A stretch of DNA of 64,000 bases from SHAN690 sp041391765 (GCA_041391765.1 JAWKNJ010000025.1:32712-96711); one strand, 5' to 3'. Counted from the first letter of the stretch, positions 1-9,610 are shown. Program-made: numbers and translations. The notes: generated by a model not told the origin, from the letters alone.

Positions 1-1013
1 ATACGAAAGGAGCTACTCGTCCAAACTGGCGACTTAACGGCAATCTTGATTTATCTTCTTCTTCGTAATGCCAGAGACCTGCTTTGTTTCTTTAAGAAGT
101 ATTTTCCGGCATCAATGAGAGTCAGCTTGGCACCAATCCAGCTAAGTTCAGATCTCTGGTGCAACCTCAAACCACGCTGGCACGTTCGCATGTTTTGTCA
201 AAAAGCTACGTGAATAGGAGTGATATTAATGTTCGTCAGATTGTAACTGACGGAAAATCCTTATATCTTAACGACAAAACCAGCTCATACCTTTACAGCT
301 GAGCAAACTGGTTCATTGACTGATTTCCAAGTTCATCCTAACAATTCCGCCTGTAATAGGGTCGCCATCGCGCTTTACTCCATCTCTGCTCTCTGATATC
401 AAATGCTATCGAATTGGCTCTCCTTGTGCTGGTTGAGTTTAGGTTTATGTTATAGGCCACTAGGAAGTCTCTTGCACTCACTGCTGTGGCTCCGGTTCGC
501 ATAATGGCAGCATTGAATTCTGACGGTCCACTATCCGGTTTCCAGTTTGGGTTTTCAAGCTTATCCTTTAATCCTTCGTGGCTCTCCTGATCGAAATGTA
601 GTCGCAAGGTTTTGCGTTCTGGCTTCGTTGCAGCGTTTTCGTAATAGTAAGTCGGGATCTGGCTTCTGAGCCGATTCTTGATCCAAGTTTTTTGGCATAA
701 ACCACGGTTTCTTCCATGGTGAGAGGTCGCCACTAAAACAAGCACAAACATCCGTGGCGCCAAAGCGAGGATACGTTACCCTTGTGCTTACTCATATCAA
801 TTAATTCTGACGCCTTTTTTACTAAAAGGAAGGCTGCTTCAACGACCGTCGAGCCGCCCGCAAAGGTGATCGTCCGATTGCAAGCTTTTCCGGGGTCAAT
901 ATTTAATAGCATAACACCTTCTACTGTTTCCACTACTGAAGCTATGCTCTTTATCTTTGCTCATCACGACCCTCACTGATGTTTGGCACACATTCTATGA
1001 TCTGATTCAACAT
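1..1013 (-). pseudogene. ftcD: Decayed glutamate formimidoyltransferase (ftcD), runs off the left edge
   Basis: Remnant of the enzyme that moves the formimino group from formiminoglutamate to tetrahydrofolate, the last step of one histidine-degradation route. Reading the minus strand from the ATG at 1011-1013 gives the family's opening ECVPNISEGRD, then a stop. The homology continues piecewise in changing frames: ETVEGVMLLNIDPGKA, VKKASELIDM, TMEETVVYAKKLG, IPTYYYENAA, SARDFLVAYNINLNSTSTRR, NLTNINITPIHVAF and LIDAGKYFLKKQ. I count roughly ten frameshifts plus in-frame stops, far too many for sequencing error, so the gene is dead. The short open frames in this stretch are fragments of this one gene. 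Together with the damaged hutI at 4378-5617 on the same strand, it indicates loss of histidine catabolism. Confidence 0.9.
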
Positions 1014-1021
1014 GGCTTATG

Positions 1022-1049
1022 ATCCAGTAAAGCTGGCTTATTACTGGAT
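1022..1049. repeat. Perfect 9-bp inverted repeat in a divergent intergenic region
   Basis: ATCCAGTAA at 1022-1030 is followed by 10 bases and its exact reverse complement TTACTGGAT at 1041-1049. It lies just upstream of the dead ftcD start (1013, minus strand) and 138 bases before the T9SS gene at 1187. A divergent promoter region is where a dimeric repressor operator would sit, but no regulator gene is nearby and there is no T-tract for a terminator. The rest of 1014-1186 holds nothing else I can identify. Confidence 0.45.
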
Positions 1050-1186
1050 TGTATCCTTAATGAAACCTAGTTTTTACTTTAGGATTTCAATGTTAGCTCA
1101 GTCTTATGCACAGTTCTGTCGAAAAAAGGCGATTCAAGAACCAACGGCTTTAATAGATTTGAAGTCTGAGAAACAAAATTTACATT

Positions 1187-3157
1187 ATGAAGAAATCAAT
1201 ACTAAGCGTATTAGCATTGCTGAGTGCGGGCATGTTGTCTGCTCAAACTGGGCCTGTAAAACGCACAATCCTAATCGAGGAAGGGACTAATGCATCTTGC
1301 GGACCTTGTGCTTCGCAAAATCCTACGTTCAACGCGGGAATTGTAGAACCAAACTGGAACACCAAATTGATAGCAATTAAGTATCAAGCATGGTGGCCTG
1401 GTTATGATCCTATGAATGAGCAAAATCCAGATGAGATCAAAACAAGAATCAATTATTATGGTTTCAGCGGAGTGCCTACAGCCATTTTAAATGGACGCAT
1501 ACCTAATAGTGATAACACAACTGGTGGCAACTGGACGCCAGCGGGTTCTTGGTATGCTGGAGCTCCAGGTGGATTTGCGCAGGCTGTGATAACCAATGAG
1601 TACAGCACTAACCTGACATCGTTTACAATGTCAACAACTCATATGTTGTCAGAAGACTATGATTCGGTTTACTTAACCGTGACTATTCAAAACGTTGATA
1701 CTGTTGCGTTCACTGGCGGTAGCATGAAGTTACGTGTTGCGCTTGTTGAAGATGACATTACTTATCCATCAGCTCCTGGGACTAACGGTGAGAAGACATT
1801 TGAGCACGTAATGCGAAAAATGATTCCTAACGCAACAGGAACAAGCATCGACAACAATTGGTCAATTGGTCAGGATACAGTGATTACTATAGGTGCTGCT
1901 ATTCCTTCTTATGTTTATCGATACGATCAAATCGCTCTCGTTGCTTGGCTTCAAGATGATACAGGAAAAGAAGTATGGCAGTGTTCATACAGCGAGCCCG
2001 TTGAGGTTGATGGATTGGATGTGTCTTTGGCTCTGAATGGGGCGCTTGACAATGATCTTTGTGCTGAATCTGTTGCTCCTGAGGTGAAGATTACCAATCT
2101 TAGCAATGAGACAGTTACATCGGTTGTGTTTTCTACAGCAGTTAACGGAGGTACTCCGTCTACGGAGACATTTACAGGTAGCATTGCTGCTGGTTCTTCT
2201 GCAGTTCATACTTTGTCTGCCATTTCATTGGACGCGGGGTCTACTAATCAAATTGTTGTTACCGTTAAATCAGTTAATGGTGGTTTGGATCTTAATAAGA
2301 TGAACGATATGCTTGAAATTGAAGCAACTCGTGTTGATACCGATTCACCTCAGGATGCTGATTTCGAGTATGACTTCGAAGGTTTGGACTTTACGGAAAT
2401 TCCTAACCATATGTACGGCACCGTGATTAACGACATTCAGTGGGGTGCTCTGACTAATACCAATACAGGTGAGAGCTATTCTGCCGGTGGATTCGAAGAA
2501 TCTGAAGGAGCTTTCTTCTGGAACTTCTACGGATATCCTAATGGCGCTGCAGCATTGACGACAGACCCAATTGAATTTGAGAATGTAGCTTCGGCAAAAC
2601 TTTTGTTCGCGCTGGCCTACGCTCAACAAGCTTCTGAAAACGATGAGTTGATGGTGGAAGCTTCAACTGATTGTGGCGAAAATTGGACTGAGTTGTTCAA
2701 GGAGTCGGGTGACGACTTGGCTACAACAGATCCTGTAAGCGGTGATTTCTTCTTCCCAGATGAAGATGGATGGAAGAAAATAACGGTTGATGCTAGTGTG
2801 TTGTTTGATACTGCAAGTTCAGTTACTGTAATGTTGAGATTTACAGGAACAGGTGATGGTGGTAACTTGATGTATATTGACGATATCCATATGACAACCA
2901 CGACTGTTGGTGTTGAAGAAGTTTCAACCTCAGGTGTAGTTGTTTATCCAAACCCTGCTACTTCTGTTCTTAATATCAGTGGCGTTGAAGGACTTCCAAC
3001 TGTTGTTAAGTTGTTCGATATGCAAGGAAGATTAGTACAGTCATCTACAGTGAACAACACTTCTGTAAGTGTTGAACATCTAGATGCTGGTGTTTATACC
3101 GTATCAATTGAAAACGCTGAGGTTTCTGTTTCTCAGAAGTTGACAATTGTGAAATAA
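1187..3157 (+). CDS. T9SS-secreted Omp28-like thioredoxin-fold protein
   Basis: Predicted secreted or surface protein of 656 residues. Residues 1-19 are a signal peptide ending before a glutamine. The following ~240 residues resemble the Omp28 family: a CGPC motif at residues 38-41 in the context EEGTNASCGPC, and a GVPTAI segment near residue 100 in the position of the thioredoxin cis-proline loop. The middle (about 390-570) looks like a choice-of-anchor/MAM-type beta-sandwich ending MYIDDIHM. The last ~80 residues form a type A T9SS sorting domain (VYPNPATSVLNI ... KLTIVK). CGPC suggests redox or disulfide activity, but many Omp28 members are uncharacterised. It stands alone and is followed by a strong terminator; it separates the hutI and ftcD remnants. 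Confidence 0.9.
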   Translation: MKKSILSVLALLSAGMLSAQTGPVKRTILIEEGTNASCGPCASQNPTFNAGIVEPNWNTKLIAIKYQAWWPGYDPMNEQNPDEIKTRINYYGFSGVPTAILNGRIPNSDNTTGGNWTPAGSWYAGAPGGFAQAVITNEYSTNLTSFTMSTTHMLSEDYDSVYLTVTIQNVDTVAFTGGSMKLRVALVEDDITYPSAPGTNGEKTFEHVMRKMIPNATGTSIDNNWSIGQDTVITIGAAIPSYVYRYDQIALVAWLQDDTGKEVWQCSYSEPVEVDGLDVSLALNGALDNDLCAESVAPEVKITNLSNETVTSVVFSTAVNGGTPSTETFTGSIAAGSSAVHTLSAISLDAGSTNQIVVTVKSVNGGLDLNKMNDMLEIEATRVDTDSPQDADFEYDFEGLDFTEIPNHMYGTVINDIQWGALTNTNTGESYSAGGFEESEGAFFWNFYGYPNGAAALTTDPIEFENVASAKLLFALAYAQQASENDELMVEASTDCGENWTELFKESGDDLATTDPVSGDFFFPDEDGWKKITVDASVLFDTASSVTVMLRFTGTGDGGNLMYIDDIHMTTTTVGVEEVSTSGVVVYPNPATSVLNISGVEGLPTVVKLFDMQGRLVQSSTVNNTSVSVEHLDAGVYTVSIENAEVSVSQKLTIVK

Positions 3158-3175
3158 TAATGATGGATTAATTGA

Positions 3176-3212
3176 AGAAGGCTTGCTATATAGGCAAGCC
3201 TTCTTTCTTTTA
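3176..3212. terminator. Rho-independent terminator after the Omp28-like gene
   Basis: AGAAGGCTTGC (3176-3186) pairs perfectly with GCAAGCCTTCT (3194-3204) around a 7-base loop and is followed by TTCTTTT. It lies 18 bases past the stop of the upstream gene. Confidence 0.85.
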
Positions 3213-3260
3213 TGATGTAATGTTTTAATTTAGAAGAATAATTATTTGAATCTGATAGCT

Positions 3261-4322
3261 ATGAAATTCAAAACGATACTCTTATTAGTCAGTTTCCCAA
3301 TGTTTTCAATTGGCCAGTGGAGCTTGGATTGGGACGGTGATGACCTGAAAATGGCTTCAATAGGAGAAGATGTGGAGTTCGACATGAGCTTGGATAACCC
3401 AACTTCTCAAACATTGAGTTTGAAGTGGAGAATTTTGGATAACAGTTTTCCAGCGGTTCAATGGGAGGATTTTTTCTGTGCGGAAGTATGTTATTCATCA
3501 GCCGTTAGAGCAAAAGAATTAACCATAGACCCGAATACGAATTACCCATTAATTCATCATATATCTATTAAGGAAGTTGGAGGTTATGGAACATCGAAGA
3601 TTTGTTTTTTTGATCCTTCTGATTCCGCAGGAACACTTCAATGCTTAGTTGCTCGTGTGGCAACGGACCCATCTGAAATTTCAGATACGATTTGGGTGAG
3701 TTCAAATGGAACCAATTTCGGTATTGTAAAAGGAAAGGTTTATGTGCTTCAAGGCTCAAATTATATTGAGTATCCTAACTACTCTAATCTTGTGGCAGGA
3801 GATTCGAAATTTATTGTCATTGATGGTGATCTCTACTGGTTTAAGACAGGTAAGTATGTATTGTATACCGAGACGGAAGAACTATCAACAGCTCAAGGAA
3901 CCTTTTATTTGATAGAGGGTTATGCTTTTACGTTTGACGGTGTAACAACGTACACGTTAGTTGGAGAAGCCAAAAAGGTGAAGGTGGAAGGCGCTGATGT
4001 ATATGTGATTAACGGTGACAGCTTTGAGTTGTTTAACGGCACGTGGGTGCCTTTATCTGTGAATGAGGTGTTGACTTCATCTCAAAATTCACTTGCTCAA
4101 AACAGCCCAAACCCATTCAAGTATTCAACCAGCGTGACATACAGCCTCAGTGGTTCTGGTAGAGGTTCGTTGATTGTATATGACCTAACGGGTAAAACAG
4201 TTGAGTCACACACTTTAAATTCAAATGCTGGCCAGGTCATGATTGGTCAGGGATTAAGTGAAGGTGTTTACTTCTACTCGCTTTGGACCGAGGATGGACA
4301 AGTATTGGACACAAGCGGATGA
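3261..4322 (+). CDS. Secreted protein with T9SS sorting domain, slightly truncated C-terminus
   Basis: 353-residue secreted protein of unknown function. The ATG at 3261 is chosen because it begins the signal peptide MKFKTILLLVSFPMFSIGQ; the in-frame TTG at 3246 only adds five residues. The N-terminal ~110 residues look like an Ig-type beta sandwich similar to those of other Bacteroidota secreted proteins (DDLKMASIGEDVEFDMSLDN). The C-terminal ~75 residues are a T9SS type A domain (QNSPNPFKYSTSVTYSL ... GVYFYSLWTEDGQ). It ends DTSG, where the family normally ends in a short basic stretch such as DTKRM; a single-base loss in ACAAGCGG could explain this, but repairing that one base alone does not restore a nearby stop. 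It reads toward hutI and shares a terminator with it. Confidence 0.8.
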   Translation: MKFKTILLLVSFPMFSIGQWSLDWDGDDLKMASIGEDVEFDMSLDNPTSQTLSLKWRILDNSFPAVQWEDFFCAEVCYSSAVRAKELTIDPNTNYPLIHHISIKEVGGYGTSKICFFDPSDSAGTLQCLVARVATDPSEISDTIWVSSNGTNFGIVKGKVYVLQGSNYIEYPNYSNLVAGDSKFIVIDGDLYWFKTGKYVLYTETEELSTAQGTFYLIEGYAFTFDGVTTYTLVGEAKKVKVEGADVYVINGDSFELFNGTWVPLSVNEVLTSSQNSLAQNSPNPFKYSTSVTYSLSGSGRGSLIVYDLTGKTVESHTLNSNAGQVMIGQGLSEGVYFYSLWTEDGQVLDTSG

Positions 4323-4353
4323 GGCTATTAAATAACACGTCAATCATAAGATT

Positions 4354-4379
4354 AAAGCCCCGTTCACCGGGGCTTTTTT
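4354..4379. terminator. Bidirectional terminator between the T9SS gene and hutI
   Basis: AAAGCCCC (4354-4361) pairs with GGGGCTTT (4369-4376) around a 7-base loop, with T-runs on the right and A-rich sequence on the left, so it can serve both converging transcripts. The reconstructed hutI stop (4378-4380) lies inside it. Confidence 0.85.
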
Positions 4380-5617
4380 ATGCGCTAAACTTTTCCGTTG
4401 ATATATACGCTGTAACAAGCGGCTCTCCAAAATTGTACGGAATCCTTTTAAAGGTTTTCGGATTTCTTCCGTGACGATCAAGTTCGCCAATTTGCCCTTT
4501 GTTACTGACCCAAGTTGATCGCTTAGTTCTAGTGCAGCACCGTTCAACGTGGCGGCATTGATAGATTCTTCCGGCCGAAGTCCCATTTTATGCACCTGAG
4601 CGATACAGCTAAGTTCATGTTTCCTGATGGGGTTGACCCTGGGTTGAAGTCGCTCGCTATAGCAAGTGGAAGTCCGGCATCAATCATGGTTCTGGCGGGT
4701 GTGTATGGAATACCTAGGAATAAGGAACATAGTGGCAAAGCAACGGGTATGGTTGTTGACGACTCTAGTGATTCAATCTCAACCTGATCCAATACTTCAA
4801 GGTGATCCACACTTAAAGCATTGTGTTTAACGCAAGCTTGAATACCACCGATTTGATTGAACTGATTAACGTGAACTTTTCCGCGAAGACCATGCTCGTT
4901 TCCGGCCACAAGGAGCTTTTCTGTTTGCTCAGTTGTGAAATACCCTGTTTCACAGAAAACATCGATATAATCGGCAAGCCCTTCTTCTTCTACTCGCGGC
5001 AACATGTCATGGATAATATGCGATACGTAATCATCTGACCGGCCTTTGAATTCGATGGGAATGGCGTGAGCCGCCAAAAAGCTGGCTTTGACGGGAATAG
5101 GAGTCGCATCTTTAATGCGCTTAATAACACGAAGCATTTTTAGTTCCGAATCAAGGCTAAGACCATAACCACTTTTGATTTCGATGGCTCCCGTTCCCAG
5201 CGAAATCAATTTGTTGAGGCGCAGTATTGCGTTCTGGAACAAGACGTCTTCGTCCTCATCGCGCATTTTGTTGGCGGAATTTAGAATACCTCCACCTCGT
5301 TGAGCAATTTGCTCGTAAGTCATTCCAAGAATGCGATCCACAAATTCATCCTCTCTCCAGTCGGCAAAAACGAGGTGGGTGTGGCTGTCAACCCAGCATG
5401 GAAGGATAGACTTTCCTTTCAAATCTGTGACTTCATATCCTGAAAACCTGGTCATGTCTAAACTGGAGGAATCTCCAAAATCTTCAATCGAACCATTTCG
5501 TACACTTAACCATGCATTCTCGATGGCGGGAAGGATGGCCATGTCACTTCCTTTGACAATAACTTCACTAGATTCACGTATCTGGATCAGATTTTTGATA
5601 CCTATGAATAACCTCAT
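4378..5617 (-). pseudogene. hutI: Imidazolonepropionase (hutI), two frameshifts near the 3' end
   Basis: Enzyme of histidine degradation (imidazolone-5-propanoate hydrolase). The first ~340 residues are well conserved: metal site VDSHTHLVFA, GGGILNS, SGYGL, AHAIP, HVNQFN, SVDHLEVL and the signature ASDFNPGSTPSGNM. The frame then breaks near 4586-4590 at a short A-run (ATAAAATGG); adding one A continues CIKMGLRPEESINAATLNG. It breaks again near 4445 at TTCCGTAC; adding one C continues GFPYNFGEPLVTAYIS and reaches a TAA at 4378-4380. Repaired length is about 412 residues, normal for the family. Both lesions are single-base losses in homopolymers, so recent decay or sequencing error are both possible; the ruined ftcD next door favours decay. 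Confidence 0.85.
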
Positions 5618-5628
5618 TTTAAATTTCT

Positions 5629-6393
5629 ATGTGCGGCAATATTAAGTCTTTGGCAGTTGGACTGCTGCTTTTATGTTCAGTCTTAAAGGTATGCTCACAA
5701 ATGGCTAGCGAACTTGTGGGTTATGGTACCGAGGATTCCAGTCAAACCCAGAAGCCCGCGTGGTCTATTGGACTCGACTTGAGTTCAATCACTTCCGGTT
5801 TGCTTGGTGGACAAACCGCAAATTCATTTCACGTTGGAGCTCAGGTTAAACGCAGGGTTGCCAAAAACACGATTCGGTTCAATAGTCAATACTATCCTCG
5901 AACATCTTTTCATTTTGGTTTCAATCCAGTTGATCGAGAGGTTGGTATTCAAGCAGGACATACCATTTATATGGCAAGTGAAGTTCAGAGTGAGCTAGGA
6001 CGAATAGGATGTGGATTCGATAGAGGGAAGGAAAGCGGGGTGTTCAGAACATATTTCGGTGGTGATATTTGGGCCCATTATGAGAATACTTCTGTTAGCG
6101 CATGGACCTACGTTGAGGATAATGATAGTGAGACACATGAGCGATTAGAAGGTTCGCAAAATGGAAATCGTATTCGGACATCATCATTTGGGCCCGGACT
6201 AAGCCCGTTAATGGGCATTGAGTCGGATGTAGATAGAAAATTTGGTGTATCCCTCGAAGCCAAGTTTGATATTGCACTGATTGCTGAACAGGGTTACACT
6301 ATAGATGATAGTGCGGATTTTATAAAAACAGGTTATTGGTATAACTTCAGAACTTTCCCTTTGCTTGAATTTCGCTTGTTTTACAGGCTGTAG
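5629..6393 (+). CDS. Predicted outer-membrane beta-barrel protein
   Basis: 254 residues with a signal peptide (about 1-23, ending VCSQ) and a body of alternating amphipathic strands ending in an aromatic C-terminal strand (LEFRLFYRL), the usual last strand of an outer-membrane barrel. No specific family recognised. It begins 11 bases from the hutI start on the opposite strand, so the two would share a divergent promoter, and is followed by aroC after 6 bases, which suggests co-transcription without an evident functional link. The N-terminal MCGNIKS may be a few residues too long. Confidence 0.7.
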   Translation: MCGNIKSLAVGLLLLCSVLKVCSQMASELVGYGTEDSSQTQKPAWSIGLDLSSITSGLLGGQTANSFHVGAQVKRRVAKNTIRFNSQYYPRTSFHFGFNPVDREVGIQAGHTIYMASEVQSELGRIGCGFDRGKESGVFRTYFGGDIWAHYENTSVSAWTYVEDNDSETHERLEGSQNGNRIRTSSFGPGLSPLMGIESDVDRKFGVSLEAKFDIALIAEQGYTIDDSADFIKTGYWYNFRTFPLLEFRLFYRL

Positions 6394-6399
6394 ATTAAT

Positions 6400-7470
6400 A
6401 TGACAGGAAACACATTTGGTAAACTATTTAGTCTGACAACTTTTGGTGAGTCTCACGGACCTGCAATCGGGGGGATGATTGACGGTTGTTTGGCTGGAGT
6501 TACCATTGATTTCGAGGCGATTCAGTACGAGTTAGATAGAAGAAGGCCGGGTCAAAGCGAATTGACAACTTCGCGCCAGGAATCCGATCAAGTAGAGTTC
6601 TTGTCCGGAATTTTTGAAGGGAAAACTACAGGAACTCCCATTGGTTTCATCATCAGAAACAAGGATCACAAGTCACAGGACTACGAACATCTGAAGAATA
6701 CCTTCAGGCCCTCACATGCCGATCTGACTTATCAGAAGAAATACGGCATTCGTGACCATCGAGGTGGCGGACGTTCCTCCGCGCGAGAAACGGCTTGTCG
6801 GGTTGTGGCAGGCGCCATAGCACGTCAAATGATGCCAAATGAGATTAAGGTTTGGGCGTACGTATCCTCAGTAGGAGAGGTAAAACTGGACAAGTCATAC
6901 AAGGATATGGATCCGTTGGCCGTGGATTATAGCTCTGTGCGCTGTCCTGATGCTGACCGTGCCATTGATATGATCGGTTTAATCGAAAAAGTCAGATCTG
7001 AAGGTGATTCTGTTGGTGGCGTTATTACGTGTGTTGTTCAAGGATTGCCGGCAGGTTTGGGAGAACCGGTGTTTGACAAGATTCATGCGGACCTGGCTAA
7101 GGCAATGTTGAGCATTAATGCGGTTAAAGGCTTCGAAATAGGCAGCGGATTTGCAGCTTCTTCCATGCGCGGTTCTGAACACAATGATGCGTTCAATCAA
7201 GACCTTAGCACAAAAACAAATAACTCTGGTGGAGTGCAGGGAGGAATCACCAACGGTGAGGACATTTATTTCAGAGTGGCGTTCAAACCCGTGGCAACTA
7301 TTATGAAGGATCAAACCTCGTATGACCTTCAAGGAGCTGAGAAACAGCTAGAAGGGAAAGGACGTCACGATCCGTGCGTGGTGCCCCGGGCGGTGCCCAT
7401 CGTAGAGGCGATGACACTGTTAGTAGTTGCCGACCACTTTTTACGACAACGGGTTCAGACATCGCTTTAA
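6400..7470 (+). CDS. aroC: Chorismate synthase
   Basis: Converts 5-enolpyruvylshikimate-3-phosphate to chorismate using reduced FMN, the last step of the shikimate pathway. 356 residues, the usual length for the family. Family motifs are present: GESHG near residue 16, RRRPGQS near 48, DHRGGGRSSARET near 123 and SEHNDAF near 254, with the basic and histidine residues used in phosphate and flavin binding. Cytoplasmic. It follows the barrel gene by 6 bases and precedes the PorE-like gene by 26 bases; aro genes are not clustered here. Complete, with no sign of damage. Confidence 0.98.
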   Translation: MTGNTFGKLFSLTTFGESHGPAIGGMIDGCLAGVTIDFEAIQYELDRRRPGQSELTTSRQESDQVEFLSGIFEGKTTGTPIGFIIRNKDHKSQDYEHLKNTFRPSHADLTYQKKYGIRDHRGGGRSSARETACRVVAGAIARQMMPNEIKVWAYVSSVGEVKLDKSYKDMDPLAVDYSSVRCPDADRAIDMIGLIEKVRSEGDSVGGVITCVVQGLPAGLGEPVFDKIHADLAKAMLSINAVKGFEIGSGFAASSMRGSEHNDAFNQDLSTKTNNSGGVQGGITNGEDIYFRVAFKPVATIMKDQTSYDLQGAEKQLEGKGRHDPCVVPRAVPIVEAMTLLVVADHFLRQRVQTSL

Positions 7471-7496
7471 GTTCCATTGTATTTTCGGCATCGCAA

Positions 7497-9608
7497 ATGA
7501 GGTTGTCCGTAATTGCCGCCACTTTTTTGTTTTCCCTCCTTGGGTCATCGCTTGTTGCTCAGAGGGTCTCGAATAAGAGTTTCTTAGTTGAGATTAATGA
7601 AGAGTGCCTTGGGACCGAGAATAACAAAGCCCTAAAGCAACTTGAGATTGCCCGCGATCGCAAAAAAAACGATAAGGATAAGCGGCTGGAGGCTTTGCGA
7701 AAGGCCTTGGAAGAGGACCCGACCTGCGCTGAAGCACATTATTACTATGGATTAGAACTATTACGATCCGCTGTTTCCACAAATGGTTCATTTAAGAATG
7801 CGGAGTATGAATTGAGCGAATGTGTGCGGTTGTGTCCAGACTTTCATTTCGAACCGTATTATTTCCTCGCATCCATAGCGCTTGGTAAATCCGAATACCA
7901 GCAGGCGGTGAAGTACTATGATAAATACTACGCGCTATCATCGGCATCTCAAGAGCCATTGGACGAAGAACGCGAGGCTTCGATGAAGCTGGAGTACGAG
8001 TTGGCTAAGTTCTTTGCAGATGCGTATTCAAATCCGGTTCCATTTGAACCCGAAAAGGTAGTAGGCGTGTGCACTGAATTTGATGAATTTTTACCTCTTA
8101 TATCACCGGACAATGAGAGCATGTTGCTGACCAGAAGATACCTTCCGGAATCAGCCGTTAGCGCATCATATGGCTCTTCGAATGATAACTACACAGAAAA
8201 GTTTGTGAAAGCAAAGCGATTGTCGGATGGCTTCGAGGAAGGTGAACCAATGCCCGTCCCGTTCAACGAGAACCCCAGTTATCATTATGGAGGCGCATCA
8301 TTAAGCCTTGATAACAAGGAAATATTTGTCACTATTTGTGTCCCAACCATTAAGGGTTATAACAACTGCGACATTTATTCCTCACAACTGGAATACAAGA
8401 CGGATAAGGAAACCGGAATTCTGGGATACCATTGGTCGAAACTAGAAAACCTAGGGCCAGCCATCAACACAGAAGATGGGTGGGAGTCGCAGCCGAGCAT
8501 TTCAGCGGATAACAAGACCCTGTATTTCTGCAGCGCACGGGCTGATAGCAAGGGGATTGATATTTACTACTCGAAACGTAATGAACATGGAGAATGGGGG
8601 CAGGCAGTCAACATCGGGCCGCCCATCAATACCAACTACAACGACAAGACTCCATTCATGCATAGCGATTCACGAACACTTTATTTCGCTGCAGATGGAA
8701 GTGAGTATGCAGACGGACACTTGGGATTCGGGGGATACGATGTGTTTTTCACACGCCAAATGGATGATGGAACTTGGACAAAACCAACGAATCTCGGACA
8801 TCCGATAAACACGGAAGGTGATGAGCAAGCGTTTGTGGTGAGCACGGACGGGAAGCGTGTTTACTATTCGGCAAAGGATCCGAATAAAAAAGAGAGCATA
8901 GACATCTGGAATTTTGAATTGTACAAAGAGGCGCGACCGGACAAGGTGGTTTTTGTAAAGGGGAAGCTTAAAAACGAATCGGGAGAACCAATTCAAAACG
9001 CGAGTATTGAATTAAAATCCATGCAATCAAAGGGGATTTCAAAAGTCGAAGTTGACGCTGATGATGGCGCTTACGCAGGAGTCATTGTAGTGCGGGATGA
9101 TGAGGATGTGGTGCTGAACGTAAAGGCTGAGGGCATGGCTTTTCAGTCTCACCTGATTGAGACAACCGATGAAGGCGCACCGAAGAAGAGCCGTTTGGAA
9201 GACGATGCCGCAGAAGTGAACACCTTTCAGGAGCTTGACTTAAAGGCAGAAGAGGTGAAAGAGGGAGGGGTTTATCGCATCAATGATATTTACTATAACA
9301 CCAACTCGGCCGAAATCACTGAGAAGTCAAAGTCCATACTCAATGAGTTTGCTGACTACTTGAATGAAAACTCAACGATTCACATTGCTATACACGGGCA
9401 TACAGACAATGTGGGTAAGGATCAAACAAACTTGGTGTTGAGTGCCGATCGAGCCTTTTCCGTCAAGCAATACCTTGAATCAAAAGGCGTAAATGGTTCG
9501 AGAATCGAATACAAAGGATTTGGTGAAACGGTTCCGTTTGCCACCAACGACACACCTGAAGGTCGTGCCTTGAACAGGCGTACAGAATTTCTAATCACCA
9601 AGTTATAG
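7497..9608 (+). CDS. PorE-like TPR / PD40 propeller / OmpA-family protein
   Basis: 703-residue envelope protein. The ATG at 7497 is chosen because it opens a signal peptide (MRLSVIAATFLFSLLGSSLVAQ); the frame remains open upstream but that part overlaps aroC. Domain order: TPR-like helices (~30-170), PD40/WD40-type propeller blades with repeated SxDNKTLYF-like strands (~225-480), a carboxypeptidase-regulatory-type fold (~500-570: VKGKLKNESGEPIQNASIEL), and an OmpA peptidoglycan-binding domain (~595-703: HGHTDNVGKDQTNLVLSADRA ... ALNRRTEF). This order matches PorE of the T9SS, which ties the trans-envelope complex to peptidoglycan. Paralogues with this layout are common in Bacteroidota, so assignment to PorE itself is inference. 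Confidence 0.85.
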   Translation: MRLSVIAATFLFSLLGSSLVAQRVSNKSFLVEINEECLGTENNKALKQLEIARDRKKNDKDKRLEALRKALEEDPTCAEAHYYYGLELLRSAVSTNGSFKNAEYELSECVRLCPDFHFEPYYFLASIALGKSEYQQAVKYYDKYYALSSASQEPLDEEREASMKLEYELAKFFADAYSNPVPFEPEKVVGVCTEFDEFLPLISPDNESMLLTRRYLPESAVSASYGSSNDNYTEKFVKAKRLSDGFEEGEPMPVPFNENPSYHYGGASLSLDNKEIFVTICVPTIKGYNNCDIYSSQLEYKTDKETGILGYHWSKLENLGPAINTEDGWESQPSISADNKTLYFCSARADSKGIDIYYSKRNEHGEWGQAVNIGPPINTNYNDKTPFMHSDSRTLYFAADGSEYADGHLGFGGYDVFFTRQMDDGTWTKPTNLGHPINTEGDEQAFVVSTDGKRVYYSAKDPNKKESIDIWNFELYKEARPDKVVFVKGKLKNESGEPIQNASIELKSMQSKGISKVEVDADDGAYAGVIVVRDDEDVVLNVKAEGMAFQSHLIETTDEGAPKKSRLEDDAAEVNTFQELDLKAEEVKEGGVYRINDIYYNTNSAEITEKSKSILNEFADYLNENSTIHIAIHGHTDNVGKDQTNLVLSADRAFSVKQYLESKGVNGSRIEYKGFGETVPFATNDTPEGRALNRRTEFLITKL

Positions 9609-9610
9609 GC

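Noticed and set aside
338..979. Short open frames on both strands read as independent hypothetical genes
   Set aside because: The minus-strand pieces are fragments of the ftcD pseudogene and the plus-strand frame is its shadow.
1012..1290. Plus-strand frame overlapping the start of the Omp28-like gene
   Set aside because: No protein-like composition, and it overlaps a well-supported signal peptide in another frame.
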